From an uncultured bacterium (GTDB lineage Bacteria; Cyanobacteriota; Vampirovibrionia; Gastranaerophilales; Gastranaerophilaceae), in NCBI GenBank assembly GCA_937894665.1, contig CALAWF010000027.1:1-35752 (forward strand): a DNA stretch of 35,752 nt, written 5' to 3'. The position numbers and the translations under genes are program-made. Under the pieces are notes generated by a model. That model was given only the letters and a program-made list of their open reading frames with translations, was not told the DNA's origin and did no database searches. Shown piece by piece: positions 8,281 through 17,405 of this stretch. Position 1 is the first letter of the stretch. Each line of letters starts with the position of its first letter.

Positions 8281-8456
8281 CAACTGCTTTTTCGCATCAA
8301 ATCAGATAATTTAAGTTCTTTTGGAGTATGATTTACTCTTGAAACTTTTTTTTCTACAGGAGATTTTTCTTCTCTAAAATCTGCCAATCCGATTTTTACA
8401 CTATTATTTTCTTTAAGCATAAATATTTCTTGAAAAAAAGATATAATATTTTCCAT
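8277..8456 (-). CDS. Small hypothetical protein
   Basis: This 59-aa protein starts MENIISFFQEIFML and continues with a charged C-terminus (FREEKSPVEKKVSRVNHTPKE). The ATG at 8456 has AGGAGA 7 bases upstream, which decides it over more upstream start codons. The 3' end overlaps the convergent HEAT-like gene by 4 bases. The N-terminal helix is amphipathic; no known domain is seen. The strong ribosome site is the main support that it is real. Confidence 0.5.
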   Translation of the reverse strand: MENIISFFQEIFMLKENNSVKIGLADFREEKSPVEKKVSRVNHTPKELKLSDLMRKSSC

Positions 8457-8584
8457 AACAAATTCTCCTAGAACCATTATAGCCCAAGTTTCGGCTCTTA
8501 TATCATACATTTAAACGATTTTGGAGTAAAAAATCATTATGCTTTGTGTTATATTTGTTGTACAGGGTGATTGAGGAATATAAT

Positions 8585-9295
8585 TTGAATAATAGTTACT
8601 ATGAAACTTTAGATGAAAATTTTAAACAAGCGTTGAATTTATGCGAAAATGAATATTCGCATTCTGAATTGTTAGAATTTTTGCAATCAGGAAACATTGT
8701 TCAAAAACAACTTTCGGCATTGAAACTTGAAACAATAAATTCTCAAAAAGAAGCTCAAATTCTTGTATCTAATCTTGTAGGTCAAGATGGCAAAATTCGA
8801 GAAGCCGTATCCTTAAGACTAAATGAATTTATGGCTAATCCTCAAACCCTAAAATACTTTGAAACTCCTGAAAATTACAAAATATTTTTAGCTGCGATTA
8901 TTGATATAAATGGGAACATTTGTAGAAATGTTATCGGAGCAATTTCTTATTTAAAAAATAACAAAGATTTTTGCAACCGTTTTTGTCCAGAACTTGTTAA
9001 GTTAACAAAAGACCTATTAGACAAAATCGAAAAAGAAGATTTTTTTGAAGGGAAATACAAAGTTAATAAAGAGGTTTTTAAGTTATATTGGTGTCTTGAA
9101 ACCATTTATGTATTTTGGGATAAGGTTAACTTTGAAGATTTAAAAAAAATAATCTTACGGACCAAAAATATTCAAGAATATACAATCAGAGAAAAAGCTG
9201 CAAAAATATTAACAAGAAATTTCTCTGACCCAGAACTTTTAAAAGCAAAAGAATCGCTAAAAAACGATTCTAATTACTACGTTAGAAGATTTTAG
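8585..9295 (+). CDS. Helical (HEAT-like) repeat protein
   Basis: This protein of about 236 aa is made almost entirely of amphipathic helices (LLEFLQSGNIVQKQLSALKL, IREAVSLRLNEFM, IREKAAKILTRNFSDPELL). The pattern is like degenerate HEAT/armadillo repeats. The TTG at 8585 follows GAGGAA by 6 bases and is the best-supported start; in-frame GTG codons at 8546 and 8567 are alternatives. No signal peptide. It may be functionally related to the HEAT-like gene at 7600, but the sequence does not show partners. Confidence 0.6.
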   Translation: MNNSYYETLDENFKQALNLCENEYSHSELLEFLQSGNIVQKQLSALKLETINSQKEAQILVSNLVGQDGKIREAVSLRLNEFMANPQTLKYFETPENYKIFLAAIIDINGNICRNVIGAISYLKNNKDFCNRFCPELVKLTKDLLDKIEKEDFFEGKYKVNKEVFKLYWCLETIYVFWDKVNFEDLKKIILRTKNIQEYTIREKAAKILTRNFSDPELLKAKESLKNDSNYYVRRF

Positions 9296-9350
9296 TGCTA
9301 AACCTTTAACCCCCCGAAGCCCTTATAAATGAATAATGCGTAATAAGACT

Positions 9351-10493
9351 TTATCCAATTATTTCTCTGGTCTTGATTCTTACTTCTTTATCAATTGCAA
9401 AAATTTCATCAATTGAAGGAGCCTTAACAAGTTTGTGCTGCTCCATCATTTTTGACGTAATTTGATAAATTTCATAAAGTTTAATTTTATCTTCCAAGAA
9501 TGCAAATACAGCTTCTTCATTTGCAGCATTCATACAAACGGTAGCACTTCCACCAGTTTTACCAGCCTCATAAGCCATTCTTACGCTCGGGAATTTTTCA
9601 TAATCAGGTTTTTCAAAGTCAAGTCTTGCAATATCAGCAAAACTAAAACTCTTAGACTTTATCCCCTCAAATCGTTCAGGATAAGTAATTGCATACTGAA
9701 TAGGAATGTGCATACTTGGAAGTCCTAATTGAGCAATCACGCTACCATCAACATACTCAATTGCTGAATGCACAACACTTTGCGGATGAACAACAACATC
9801 AATTCTATCATATGGCATATTGAATAAATGGTGAGCTTCAATAATTTCTAAACCTTTATTCATTAATGTTGCAGAATCAACAGTAATTTTTTTACCCATA
9901 CTCCATCTTGGATGATTTAGGGCTTGGGCTACAGTTGCATTTTTCATATCACCAATTGTTTTATGCAAAAAAGGTCCGCCACTAGCAGTAATAATAAGTT
10001 TATCAACTTGTGAAATATCTTTGATACATTGATGAATAGCACAATGTTCACTATCTACAGGAATAATATTTACACCTTTTGCCTTTGCTCTTGGCATAAC
10101 AATATCACCAGCCATAACAAGAGTTTCTTTATTTGCTAATGCAATATCTATACCATTATCAATTGCGGTAAGAGTCGGTTTTAAACCAACTTTTCCGGAA
10201 ACAGAAACTAAAATTATATCATTCTCTTTATTTGAACAAATTTCTTCTAAGCCTTCAGCACCATATAGAGTTTTTATTCCGGCGATTTCTAATTTTTCTC
10301 CATTTGCATTCCCAACACAAACATATTTTGGTTTAAATTTCAAAGCCTGCTCTTTTAAAAGTTCAACATTTGAACCACCGGTCAAGGCAATAATTTCAAA
10401 CTTATCCTGAAGTTTTTCTATAACTTCAAGAGCTTGCCTACCTATAGAACCTGTAGAACCAATTATACTAATTTTTCTTTTATTACTATTCAT
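9351..10493 (-). CDS. dxr: 1-deoxy-D-xylulose 5-phosphate reductoisomerase
   Basis: This 380-aa enzyme is the committed step of the MEP isoprenoid pathway: NADPH-dependent conversion of DXP to MEP. The N-terminal NADPH fold has GSTGSIGRQALEVI. ANKETLVMAG, PVDSEHCAIHQC (metal and substrate ligands), ASGGPF and NHPRWSMGKKITVDSATLMN are all intact, with normal length. It lies 17 bases downstream of the sensor-kinase gene on the same strand, so it may be read from the flhB-sigma-kinase transcript; this is an unusual grouping. Confidence 0.96.
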   Translation of the reverse strand: MNSNKRKISIIGSTGSIGRQALEVIEKLQDKFEIIALTGGSNVELLKEQALKFKPKYVCVGNANGEKLEIAGIKTLYGAEGLEEICSNKENDIILVSVSGKVGLKPTLTAIDNGIDIALANKETLVMAGDIVMPRAKAKGVNIIPVDSEHCAIHQCIKDISQVDKLIITASGGPFLHKTIGDMKNATVAQALNHPRWSMGKKITVDSATLMNKGLEIIEAHHLFNMPYDRIDVVVHPQSVVHSAIEYVDGSVIAQLGLPSMHIPIQYAITYPERFEGIKSKSFSFADIARLDFEKPDYEKFPSVRMAYEAGKTGGSATVCMNAANEEAVFAFLEDKIKLYEIYQITSKMMEQHKLVKAPSIDEIFAIDKEVRIKTREIIG

Positions 10494-10510
10494 TATTATT
10501 TCCTTTGTGA

Positions 10511-12235
10511 TTAATTTAAAAGCTCTTTTTGAATTGTAACACCTTCTGAATTTTCGGTATTTACAGGTAATGCAAAATGGAAACTTGAGCCTTTTTCCTC
10601 TTCACTATCACACCAAATTGTACCTTTGTGTGCTTTTATCAATTGTCTTGCAATAGGTAAACCCAGTCCCGTGCCACCAACTTTTCGGGACAGTGAATTT
10701 TCAATTTGTGTAAATTTATCAAATGCTTTAAGCAAGTTTTCTTCTTTTATACCTATACCTTGGTCAATTACACTAACTACAATGTAATCGCCATGAAGTT
10801 GTTTAATTTCATTTTCAAAATATTTGTTCGTAATAATATCATTTGCATTTTTGAGTTCAGATTTTATAGTGATATTTTTACCTTTAGGAGTAAATTTGAT
10901 AGCATTAGAAACAAGATTTGTTAAAACTTGCCCCAAACGTTGAGAATCTGCGTATATATCAGGAAGACCGCTTTGTTCCTCAGCAGAGAAAATAATTTCA
11001 TGCTCTTTTGCAACGCAATCAAAATTAGTTTTGACATTTTCAATTACAGAATGAATATTCATTATCCGATAGTTGAAATCCATTTTACCCGCTTCAATTT
11101 TATTAATATCCAAAATGTCATTAATAATGCTTGTTAAATTTTCAACATTACGTTTTGCCATATCAATAAATTTCTTGGCACTTTCGCCAAAATCACCACA
11201 TCTACCGCTAGACAAAATATACAAAGCATTTTTGATAGGAGTTAAAGGAGTTCTCAATTCGTGAGAAACAATCGAAATAAATTCAGATTTTACTCTTTCT
11301 AATTTTTCTAACTCTTCATTCTTTTCTATAATTTCTTTATAAAGTTTTGCACTCTTTAATGGTAAGGAAACCTGTTGAATAATGGTTCTGAAATATGCCG
11401 CATCATCAGTAGAAAAAGGATGTTCTTTAAATATTTCAATACAGCCAAAGAAATTTTCCCCAATATCAATAGGTGCAAACATATTATCGTACTGAAAAAT
11501 TGTAAATGTGAATTTATTATTTGGATTTTTTATATTTTTAATTATTTTTAAATTCTTATCATCTATTTCAAAAGGGATAACCCCATTATGAAACATTGAT
11601 TTGTAATTCAATACAGTACGAAGTTTCAATGCACTTAGAATTTCTTCTGAAAGCTCATAAAGAGAATTAATAATTAAAACAGGTTCCTGTTCAAACCCGA
11701 AAGTCAAAGTACAGGTCAAATCAAAACTCAACGACTTGTCTAACCCTTCTATCATATATCCAAGAAGCTCTTTTGTATCCAATGTTCCGGCAAATTGAGA
11801 ACTGGTATTATACAAAACATTCAATCTATATAAACTGTCCGCCAAATCCTTATTCTTACCGGACAAATTATCCAAATTTTCTTTAGTTTTTAGATGTGTA
11901 TTCACAGTTGAAAAAATAAAATCATCAGAAAAACTGTTTAGAATATAACCGCTAACATGTTTTGCTATATCCTCTTTAACACTAGTTCCATCAGATAATA
12001 GTAATATTTGAGAGTTTTCCAACTTTGTTTTGATTTTTTTTAGAATTAGGGATAAGTTAAAAATTTCAACATTTTCATCAACTATAATTATATCCTGAGG
12101 TTCAACCTCTATCAAATCAAAAATTGAAGTTTCTGTACAACAAGAATTGAAGGTATAAGGTTTATTCTTAAAAAGCCCTCTATACCTCATTATAATATTC
12201 TCATCTTCTGAAATAAGTAATATACTATTCCCCAT
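10511..12235 (-). CDS. Sensor histidine kinase with N-terminal receiver-like and GAF domains
   Basis: The protein has 574 aa. Residues 1-115 look like a response-regulator receiver (LLISEDEN with acidic E10/D11, and IIVDENV with D53), but the usual conserved Lys near residue 100 is replaced (YILNSFS), so phosphotransfer may be impaired. Residues 140-300 look like a GAF sensor. The kinase core is complete: H-box SIVSHELRTP (His325), N-box NLVSNAIKFTPKG, G1 VIDQGIGI, and G2 GGTGLGLPIARQLI. No membrane segment, so it is cytoplasmic. It follows the sigma factor gene by 48 bases and precedes dxr by 17. No partner regulator is seen in the window. Ligand unknown. Confidence 0.88.
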   Translation of the reverse strand: MGNSILLISEDENIIMRYRGLFKNKPYTFNSCCTETSIFDLIEVEPQDIIIVDENVEIFNLSLILKKIKTKLENSQILLLSDGTSVKEDIAKHVSGYILNSFSDDFIFSTVNTHLKTKENLDNLSGKNKDLADSLYRLNVLYNTSSQFAGTLDTKELLGYMIEGLDKSLSFDLTCTLTFGFEQEPVLIINSLYELSEEILSALKLRTVLNYKSMFHNGVIPFEIDDKNLKIIKNIKNPNNKFTFTIFQYDNMFAPIDIGENFFGCIEIFKEHPFSTDDAAYFRTIIQQVSLPLKSAKLYKEIIEKNEELEKLERVKSEFISIVSHELRTPLTPIKNALYILSSGRCGDFGESAKKFIDMAKRNVENLTSIINDILDINKIEAGKMDFNYRIMNIHSVIENVKTNFDCVAKEHEIIFSAEEQSGLPDIYADSQRLGQVLTNLVSNAIKFTPKGKNITIKSELKNANDIITNKYFENEIKQLHGDYIVVSVIDQGIGIKEENLLKAFDKFTQIENSLSRKVGGTGLGLPIARQLIKAHKGTIWCDSEEEKGSSFHFALPVNTENSEGVTIQKELLN

Positions 12236-12283
12236 AATATTATTGTAAACGGAGCAACATATTTGGCAAGTCAGTAATGTTTT

Positions 12284-12949
12284 TTAATAACCATATTGTT
12301 CGTGAGCATTCAAGTATTCACGAACAGAGTTTAAGGATGATTGAACAATACGGGTAACTCTTGATGGAGATAGACCGATTTGTTGTGCAATATCTTTAAC
12401 CTGCATATTACGATAAAATCTATATTCAACAACTGTTCTTTCTTTTGGTGGAAGTTTAGAAATTGCAGTTCTAATCATTTTACCCATTTCGGAAATCTCA
12501 GCATTTTCATCCGGCATTGCATGAGTATCTTTTACAAAATCAAACGGAGAATCATTATCACTCGCAGCGGCAGCAAGTCCATCGATAGACAAGACAGTTT
12601 CGTAAATTGCTTCACGGACTTTTGCCTGCTTCATATCCATGCCTTCAACTGCTTCATCCTCATCATAATCATCCTCAGCTTTATGCTTCAATGAATACCA
12701 TTTATATCTGATTCTCAACTCATTACGGATAGCCCATCTTACGGCAGTTGCAATGTATGCGGCATTATATTTTTGAAGTTGTTCAGGCGTTTTATTCTTA
12801 ATCATTACCTGAATTGCAATAATACCAATAGACAACAATTCTTCGTATTCGACCATGTGTGATGGAATACGTCTATGTTCTACACGTGCGACTTTTTGCA
12901 CAATGTCTATATAATGTTGTAAATTTTTCTTATCTTCGTTACTTGCCAT
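12284..12949 (-). CDS. RNA polymerase sigma factor, FliA/WhiG-like
   Basis: This 221-aa sigma-70-family factor has region 2 with EELLSIGIIAIQ and YIATAVRWAIRNELR, a Glu/Asp-rich linker, and a region 4 helix-turn-helix (LPPKERTVVEYRFYRNMQVK, then GLSPSRVTRIVQSSLNSVRE). Its size and its position directly after flhB fit a flagellar sigma-28 or related alternative factor. The consensus FliA promoter at 5256-5282 is a candidate target. The start is uncertain: the ATG at 12949 is used, a TTG at 12964 is the alternative, and neither has a good Shine-Dalgarno, so translation may be coupled to flhB (stop 31 bases upstream). Confidence 0.85.
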   Translation of the reverse strand: MASNEDKKNLQHYIDIVQKVARVEHRRIPSHMVEYEELLSIGIIAIQVMIKNKTPEQLQKYNAAYIATAVRWAIRNELRIRYKWYSLKHKAEDDYDEDEAVEGMDMKQAKVREAIYETVLSIDGLAAAASDNDSPFDFVKDTHAMPDENAEISEMGKMIRTAISKLPPKERTVVEYRFYRNMQVKDIAQQIGLSPSRVTRIVQSSLNSVREYLNAHEQYGY

Positions 12950-12979
12950 AATTTTACAAATCAATAGTACTACAATAAA

Positions 12980-14062
12980 TTATTTTTGCGGTCGTTTATT
13001 TGATGTATTTTTATTTTTCATTTTATAAACAAACATCAGAATTTCTGCAACCGCTTTATAAAGTTCTGGTGGAATAGGTTGATTAATATCAACCATCTTA
13101 AACAAAGCCCTTGCTACAGGCGGATTTTCGATTACCGGAACATTATGTTCTTTGGCGATTCCTATAATTTTCTTTGCAATAAGCTCTGTACCTTTTGCAA
13201 TCAACATAGGAGAATCCATCTCTTCTGCGACGTATTTCAATGCACAAGCAACGTGAGTTGGATTCGTTACAACAAAATCCGCTGTTGGAACAGCATCCAT
13301 TGCACCCTGTTGAAGCATTTGCATACGGCGTTGACGAAGTTGAGCTTTTACATTAGGGTCGCCTTCAGAGTTTTTATATTCATCTTTAATTTCTTTAAAA
13401 GACATCTTTTGGTCTTTCAAAAACTTCCACTTGGTAACCCCATAATCCGCAGCAGCAATAATCAAAAAGGCTATGCATGCTTTAAAAATAAATTCTGTAA
13501 TCAATTTTCCAAATTCAATCATTACTGCAAAATTGTTATCCACCGATGCAAGCATTAAAATTGATTCGATGTGATCCTTATAAACCATCCAACCAATATA
13601 ACCAAGAATTACAACCTTCACAATATTTTTAAACAATTCAAAAAGAGTCTTTATAGACATTATATTTTTGAAATATTTAGTCGGATTTAATTTGTCGAGC
13701 TTTGGCATCAATGGAGCAATCGCAACCAAAGGACCAACCTGAACAAAATCAGCCAAAACAGCAACTAACCATGCAATAGCTAAAATCGGACCAATAATTA
13801 GTGCCGCCCCTTTAACCGCAACGAGCAAAATATACATATAACCAATTTGCTCCGTGTGGGCATTTGGAATTTGTTCATACAGAAGGGTAAAAACTTGAAC
13901 AATTTGATCCCATATAAAAGGTGCAAGACCAAAAATTACGGAAAACAAAATAAGCAAAGAAACAGCAGTTGAAAAATCCTTGGATTTAACAACCTGACCT
14001 TCTTTTCTTGCCTGTTCCAGCTTTCTGGGGGTAGCATCAAATTGCTTGTCCTCATCACCCAT
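12980..14062 (-). CDS. flhB: Flagellar export apparatus protein FlhB
   Basis: This 360-aa inner-membrane component of the flagellar type III secretion gate switches substrate specificity. The N-terminus (ATPRKLEQARKEGQVVKSKD) is typical. Four hydrophobic segments follow at about residues 32-55, 76-108, 145-165 and 190-208. The cytoplasmic domain then has the self-cleavage motif NPTH (residues 267-270, VVTNPTH). AAGGAA lies 8 bases before the ATG, and an extended -10 (TGCTATAAT) is visible in the reverse leader. It heads a run with the sigma factor, a histidine kinase and dxr. Other flagellar genes are not in the window. Confidence 0.95.
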   Translation of the reverse strand: MGDEDKQFDATPRKLEQARKEGQVVKSKDFSTAVSLLILFSVIFGLAPFIWDQIVQVFTLLYEQIPNAHTEQIGYMYILLVAVKGAALIIGPILAIAWLVAVLADFVQVGPLVAIAPLMPKLDKLNPTKYFKNIMSIKTLFELFKNIVKVVILGYIGWMVYKDHIESILMLASVDNNFAVMIEFGKLITEFIFKACIAFLIIAAADYGVTKWKFLKDQKMSFKEIKDEYKNSEGDPNVKAQLRQRRMQMLQQGAMDAVPTADFVVTNPTHVACALKYVAEEMDSPMLIAKGTELIAKKIIGIAKEHNVPVIENPPVARALFKMVDINQPIPPELYKAVAEILMFVYKMKNKNTSNKRPQK

Positions 14063-14138
14063 GCAGCATTTCCTTTCTGGTTGATTACATTATAGCATGG
14101 AATATTTAAGGACAAATTAAAGCAATGCAAATTTTAGC

Positions 14139-14792
14139 TTATACTTCTACAATTTTAACACCGGAACTTGTACCCAAACGAGTCGCACCAGCTTCAATCA
14201 TTTTGATAGCAGTTTCTTTATCTCTAATTCCGCCAGATGCTTTCACTTTCAAACCGGCATCTTTTACTGTATTGAACATCAATTCAACATCTTCAAATTT
14301 TGCACCAACTCCGCCTTTTACAAATCCGGTTGATGTTTTGACAAAATCTGCACCACCTTTAATTGCACATTCACAGGCATATTTGATTTCTTCTTTAGTA
14401 AGCAAATCTGTTTCTAAAATAACCTTCAAATTATGTCCGCCGCAAGCTGATTTAATCAACTTAATTTCTTCTACAATATAATCGGTTTCTCTATCTTTAA
14501 CCTTTGTATCATTGATAACCATATCAATTTCATCTGCACCATCTTTAACAGCCTGAATTGTTTCAAAAATTTTAGTTTCTGTAGTATTAGCACCCAGAGG
14601 GAAACCAATAACCGTAACCACTCTAACATCTGTATCTTTCAGAAAATCTTTTGCCATTTTCACATAACAAGGATTTATACAAACACCCAAGAAATTATGT
14701 TCTTTAGCTTCTGTAAAAAGTTTTACTAAATCTTCTTTTTTCGCATCTTGTTTTAATAAAGTGTGTTCAATAAATTTGTTCAAATCTTTCAT
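14139..14792 (-). CDS. deoC: Deoxyribose-phosphate aldolase
   Basis: This 217-aa TIM-barrel class I aldolase cleaves 2-deoxyribose-5-phosphate to glyceraldehyde-3-phosphate and acetaldehyde (deoxynucleoside catabolism). The signatures TVIGFPLGANTTETK, KVILETDLL, the Schiff-base lysine segment DFVKTSTGF, and VKASGGIRD are all present. The length is normal for the short bacterial form. A strong ribosome site (AAAGGAGAAGAGGGAA) precedes the ATG, with a TGGTATAAT -10 further upstream. It is divergent from the HPP gene. No other deo genes are adjacent. Confidence 0.95.
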   Translation of the reverse strand: MKDLNKFIEHTLLKQDAKKEDLVKLFTEAKEHNFLGVCINPCYVKMAKDFLKDTDVRVVTVIGFPLGANTTETKIFETIQAVKDGADEIDMVINDTKVKDRETDYIVEEIKLIKSACGGHNLKVILETDLLTKEEIKYACECAIKGGADFVKTSTGFVKGGVGAKFEDVELMFNTVKDAGLKVKASGGIRDKETAIKMIEAGATRLGTSSGVKIVEV

Positions 14793-14862
14793 TTCCCTCT
14801 TCTCCTTTAATCCTTAAGTTAATTATACCACAGGGTTTATCTATTGTATAATACTTTTAGGT

Positions 14863-15789
14863 ATGAATGTCGAAATATTGAAAAGAATAAGAATAGAACG
14901 TTACATTTTCGCCGGATTAATGGCAGTTGTAATGATTGTAATTGCAGAACTGAGTGGAGAAAGAGAAATAATTTTCCCCGAGATTTGTGCGTTAACAATT
15001 GGAGCGTGGATTTCTGAACAACAACCATGGATGTGTAACAAAAGAAAAATGTTTTTCCTTGTTTCTATAGCTTCTCTTTTTGGAATGCTTATAACAAGAT
15101 ATGTTCACCTTCCATTGATTTTTCAAACTGCATTATGCTTTGCATTCACCGGTTTTATCCTTACCTTGACCAGAACAACTTTAATTCCAATAATTTCAGC
15201 ATGTATTTTGCCCGTGTACCTAGGTACAAAAAGTTGGGTTTACCCTATTTCAGTAACGATTATGGCGTTGATGATAATTACAGCCCAATGGATTATGGAG
15301 AAAAAACACCTCAAGCCAAAAAATGAATATATTCCATGCAATTTTGATTTAAAATATCAGATAATAAAATGGACAAAACTATTAGTTGTATTTTGTTTGT
15401 TAGCATTAATTCCTTTTAAAAGTCATCAAATTTATTTTTTAGCACCTCCTTTAATTGTTACCTTTGCGGAATTTTCTAACCCTAAAAGTCCACTGAGAAA
15501 CAAACCTTTTCATATCATTGGTTTAATGACATTAGCTTCTGCTACAGGATGTACACTAAGAGAAGGATTAAATTTGTATCTGCATTTACCATTAAGTATT
15601 TGTGCAACTTTCGCATGTTGTGTTTTATTTGTAACTTTTGATAAAGTAAAAACACTATTTCCACCGGCAGGAGCAATTTTGTTAATCCCAATGATACTCA
15701 AAACTCAATATTTGCAAGTATTACCCATTGAAGTTTGCATTGGAGCTACAGTTTTAATATTCACAGCAAAACTTCTTTTTAGGGATTAA
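14863..15789 (+). CDS. HPP-family integral membrane protein
   Basis: This 308-aa protein has many hydrophobic segments across its full length and a C-terminal FPPAGAILLIPMIL, the HPP-family signature region. The two halves look like a duplicated four-helix unit (FPEICALTIGAW and LAPPLIVTFAEF are equivalent positions). HPP proteins in cyanobacteria have been linked to nitrite transport, but substrate cannot be read here. The -10 TATAAT (14847-14852) lies so close to the ATG that the message would have a very short leader. It starts a forward run with mlaE/mlaF, 29 bases away. Confidence 0.75.
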   Translation: MNVEILKRIRIERYIFAGLMAVVMIVIAELSGEREIIFPEICALTIGAWISEQQPWMCNKRKMFFLVSIASLFGMLITRYVHLPLIFQTALCFAFTGFILTLTRTTLIPIISACILPVYLGTKSWVYPISVTIMALMIITAQWIMEKKHLKPKNEYIPCNFDLKYQIIKWTKLLVVFCLLALIPFKSHQIYFLAPPLIVTFAEFSNPKSPLRNKPFHIIGLMTLASATGCTLREGLNLYLHLPLSICATFACCVLFVTFDKVKTLFPPAGAILLIPMILKTQYLQVLPIEVCIGATVLIFTAKLLFRD

Positions 15790-15818
15790 TTTATTAGTTT
15801 TCATGTTATAATTCAATT

Positions 15819-16628
15819 ATGGCTATGTTACATAAATATTTACGTCAGTCTGCTACTTATAGAGTGTTCAAGCACTTTATGGTTACTTTTGCGGATTTTT
15901 TAGACACATTGGGTAAAATTACTCAAATCGGATACCATGTACTTATTGCTATACTTAAAGGAAACATTGAAAAAAAAGAATTGCTAACTCAATGCGATAG
16001 ATTTGGGGTAAGCTCATTGCCAATTACTCTATCTATTGTTGGTATGACATCAATCATTGTTGCATCTCAAGTTGCACATGAAATGGTTAAGCAAGGCGGA
16101 AGTGGATTTGTCGGACTTTTAATGACGATATTGATTGTCCGAGAAGTTGGTGCAATTATGTCAGGTTTTGCGATTACATCAATGATTGGTTCTTCTTTAG
16201 CATCTGAACTTGCAACAATGAGAGTAACTGAACAAGTTGATGCAATTGACGTTTTAGGTGTTGATTCCATAAATTACTTATTCGTTCCGAGGGTATTGTC
16301 AGGAATTATTATGATGCCGTTTGTTGTAATTTTGGCATCTGTTGTCGGAGTTTTGCTTGGAGCTGTAACGTCTGATATGTTTGCAGGTTTAACTTATCGA
16401 GCATATTTTGATTCTGCTTGGCTCGGACTTTATATGAAAGATTTATGGGTAAGTTTACTTAAATCAGCAGTATTTGGAGGAACAATTTCCCTAATTAGCT
16501 GCACTTGCGGATATTTTGCCTCCGGCGGAGCTAAGGGTGTTGGTATAGCAACAACAAAAGCAGTTGTTTGGTCATTCATCGCCATCGTTGTTTGGGACAT
16601 GGTTTTTGCAATTTTATTTTTCTTTTAA
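15819..16628 (+). CDS. mlaE: MlaE-family ABC transporter permease
   Basis: This 269-aa inner-membrane permease belongs to the MCE-associated lipid transporters (Mla/TGD type). Family features include SSLPITLSIVGMTSIIVASQVA, MTILIVREVGAIMSGFAITS, the cytoplasmic segment GSSLASELATMRVTEQVDAIDVLG (the EQ-DA-LG coupling helix) and FVPRVLSGIIMMPFV. It is followed 26 bases later by its ATPase. An MCE-domain (MlaD-like) substrate-binding gene, normally third, is not adjacent. Confidence 0.9.
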   Translation: MAMLHKYLRQSATYRVFKHFMVTFADFLDTLGKITQIGYHVLIAILKGNIEKKELLTQCDRFGVSSLPITLSIVGMTSIIVASQVAHEMVKQGGSGFVGLLMTILIVREVGAIMSGFAITSMIGSSLASELATMRVTEQVDAIDVLGVDSINYLFVPRVLSGIIMMPFVVILASVVGVLLGAVTSDMFAGLTYRAYFDSAWLGLYMKDLWVSLLKSAVFGGTISLISCTCGYFASGGAKGVGIATTKAVVWSFIAIVVWDMVFAILFFF

Positions 16629-16654
16629 TTTGTTTGTGTAAGGATATTATTGTT

Positions 16655-17374
16655 ATGAGTATTGAAGTTCGTAATTTAGTAAAAAAATTTGATGATAAAG
16701 TTGTCATAGATGATATTTCATTCAAAGTTGCAGATGGAGAAATTCTTGCAATTGTTGGATTTTCAGGTTCCGGTAAAAGTACTGTTTTGAAATTAATCTG
16801 TGGACTAATTCCATATGATAATGGAGAAGTTTTAACCTCTGAAGGCGATATTGCAATGGTTTTCCAATATTCAGCACTTTTTGATTCTTTGAATGTATAT
16901 GACAACATATCTTTTGCCCTACACGAAAGAAAAGATTTACGTTCAAAATATACAGAAGAAGAAATTAAAAAAATTGTTTCTCAAAAATTGGAACTCGTTG
17001 GACTTAAAGGAATTGAAAACAAATTTCCATCTGAACTATCTGGCGGGATGCAAAAACGTGTAAGTTTTGCCCGTGCAATCGTAACAAAACCAAACACCAT
17101 TCTTTATGATGAACCGACAGCAGGTCTTGACCCAATGTCATCAACATTGATTGAAGATTATATTGTTAGACTAAAAAGAGAAACAAATGCAGCATCTATC
17201 GTTGTTACACACCAAATGTCAACAATTACAAGAACTGCTGATAGAGTTATTATGCTTTATGATGGAAAAATTGTTTTTGAAGGAACTCCATCAGAATTAT
17301 TAAAACAAGATAATCCATATACAAAACAATTCGTAACGGCTTCATTAGAAGGTCCAATGAAAATGAAAGCATAA
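16655..17374 (+). CDS. mlaF: MlaF-like ABC transporter ATPase
   Basis: This 239-aa nucleotide-binding subunit pairs with the MlaE-type permease upstream for lipid transport. It has Walker A GFSGSGKST, the Q-loop MVFQYSALFDSL, the ABC signature LSGGMQKRVSFARA, Walker B TILYDEPTAGLDP, and the switch His in VVTHQMST. The ATG at 16655 follows AAGGATATT; the frame stays open upstream inside mlaE but has no supported start there. The next gene, an aminotransferase, starts 31 bases later. Confidence 0.93.
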   Translation: MSIEVRNLVKKFDDKVVIDDISFKVADGEILAIVGFSGSGKSTVLKLICGLIPYDNGEVLTSEGDIAMVFQYSALFDSLNVYDNISFALHERKDLRSKYTEEEIKKIVSQKLELVGLKGIENKFPSELSGGMQKRVSFARAIVTKPNTILYDEPTAGLDPMSSTLIEDYIVRLKRETNAASIVVTHQMSTITRTADRVIMLYDGKIVFEGTPSELLKQDNPYTKQFVTASLEGPMKMKA

Positions 17375-17405
17375 GTTTTAAAATATAAAAAATAAGGATA
17401 AGAAT

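Noticed and set aside
12380..13558. Long forward-strand frames opposite the sigma factor and flhB
   Set aside because: They are Cys/Phe/His/Ile-rich translations antisense to clear genes and lack ribosome sites.
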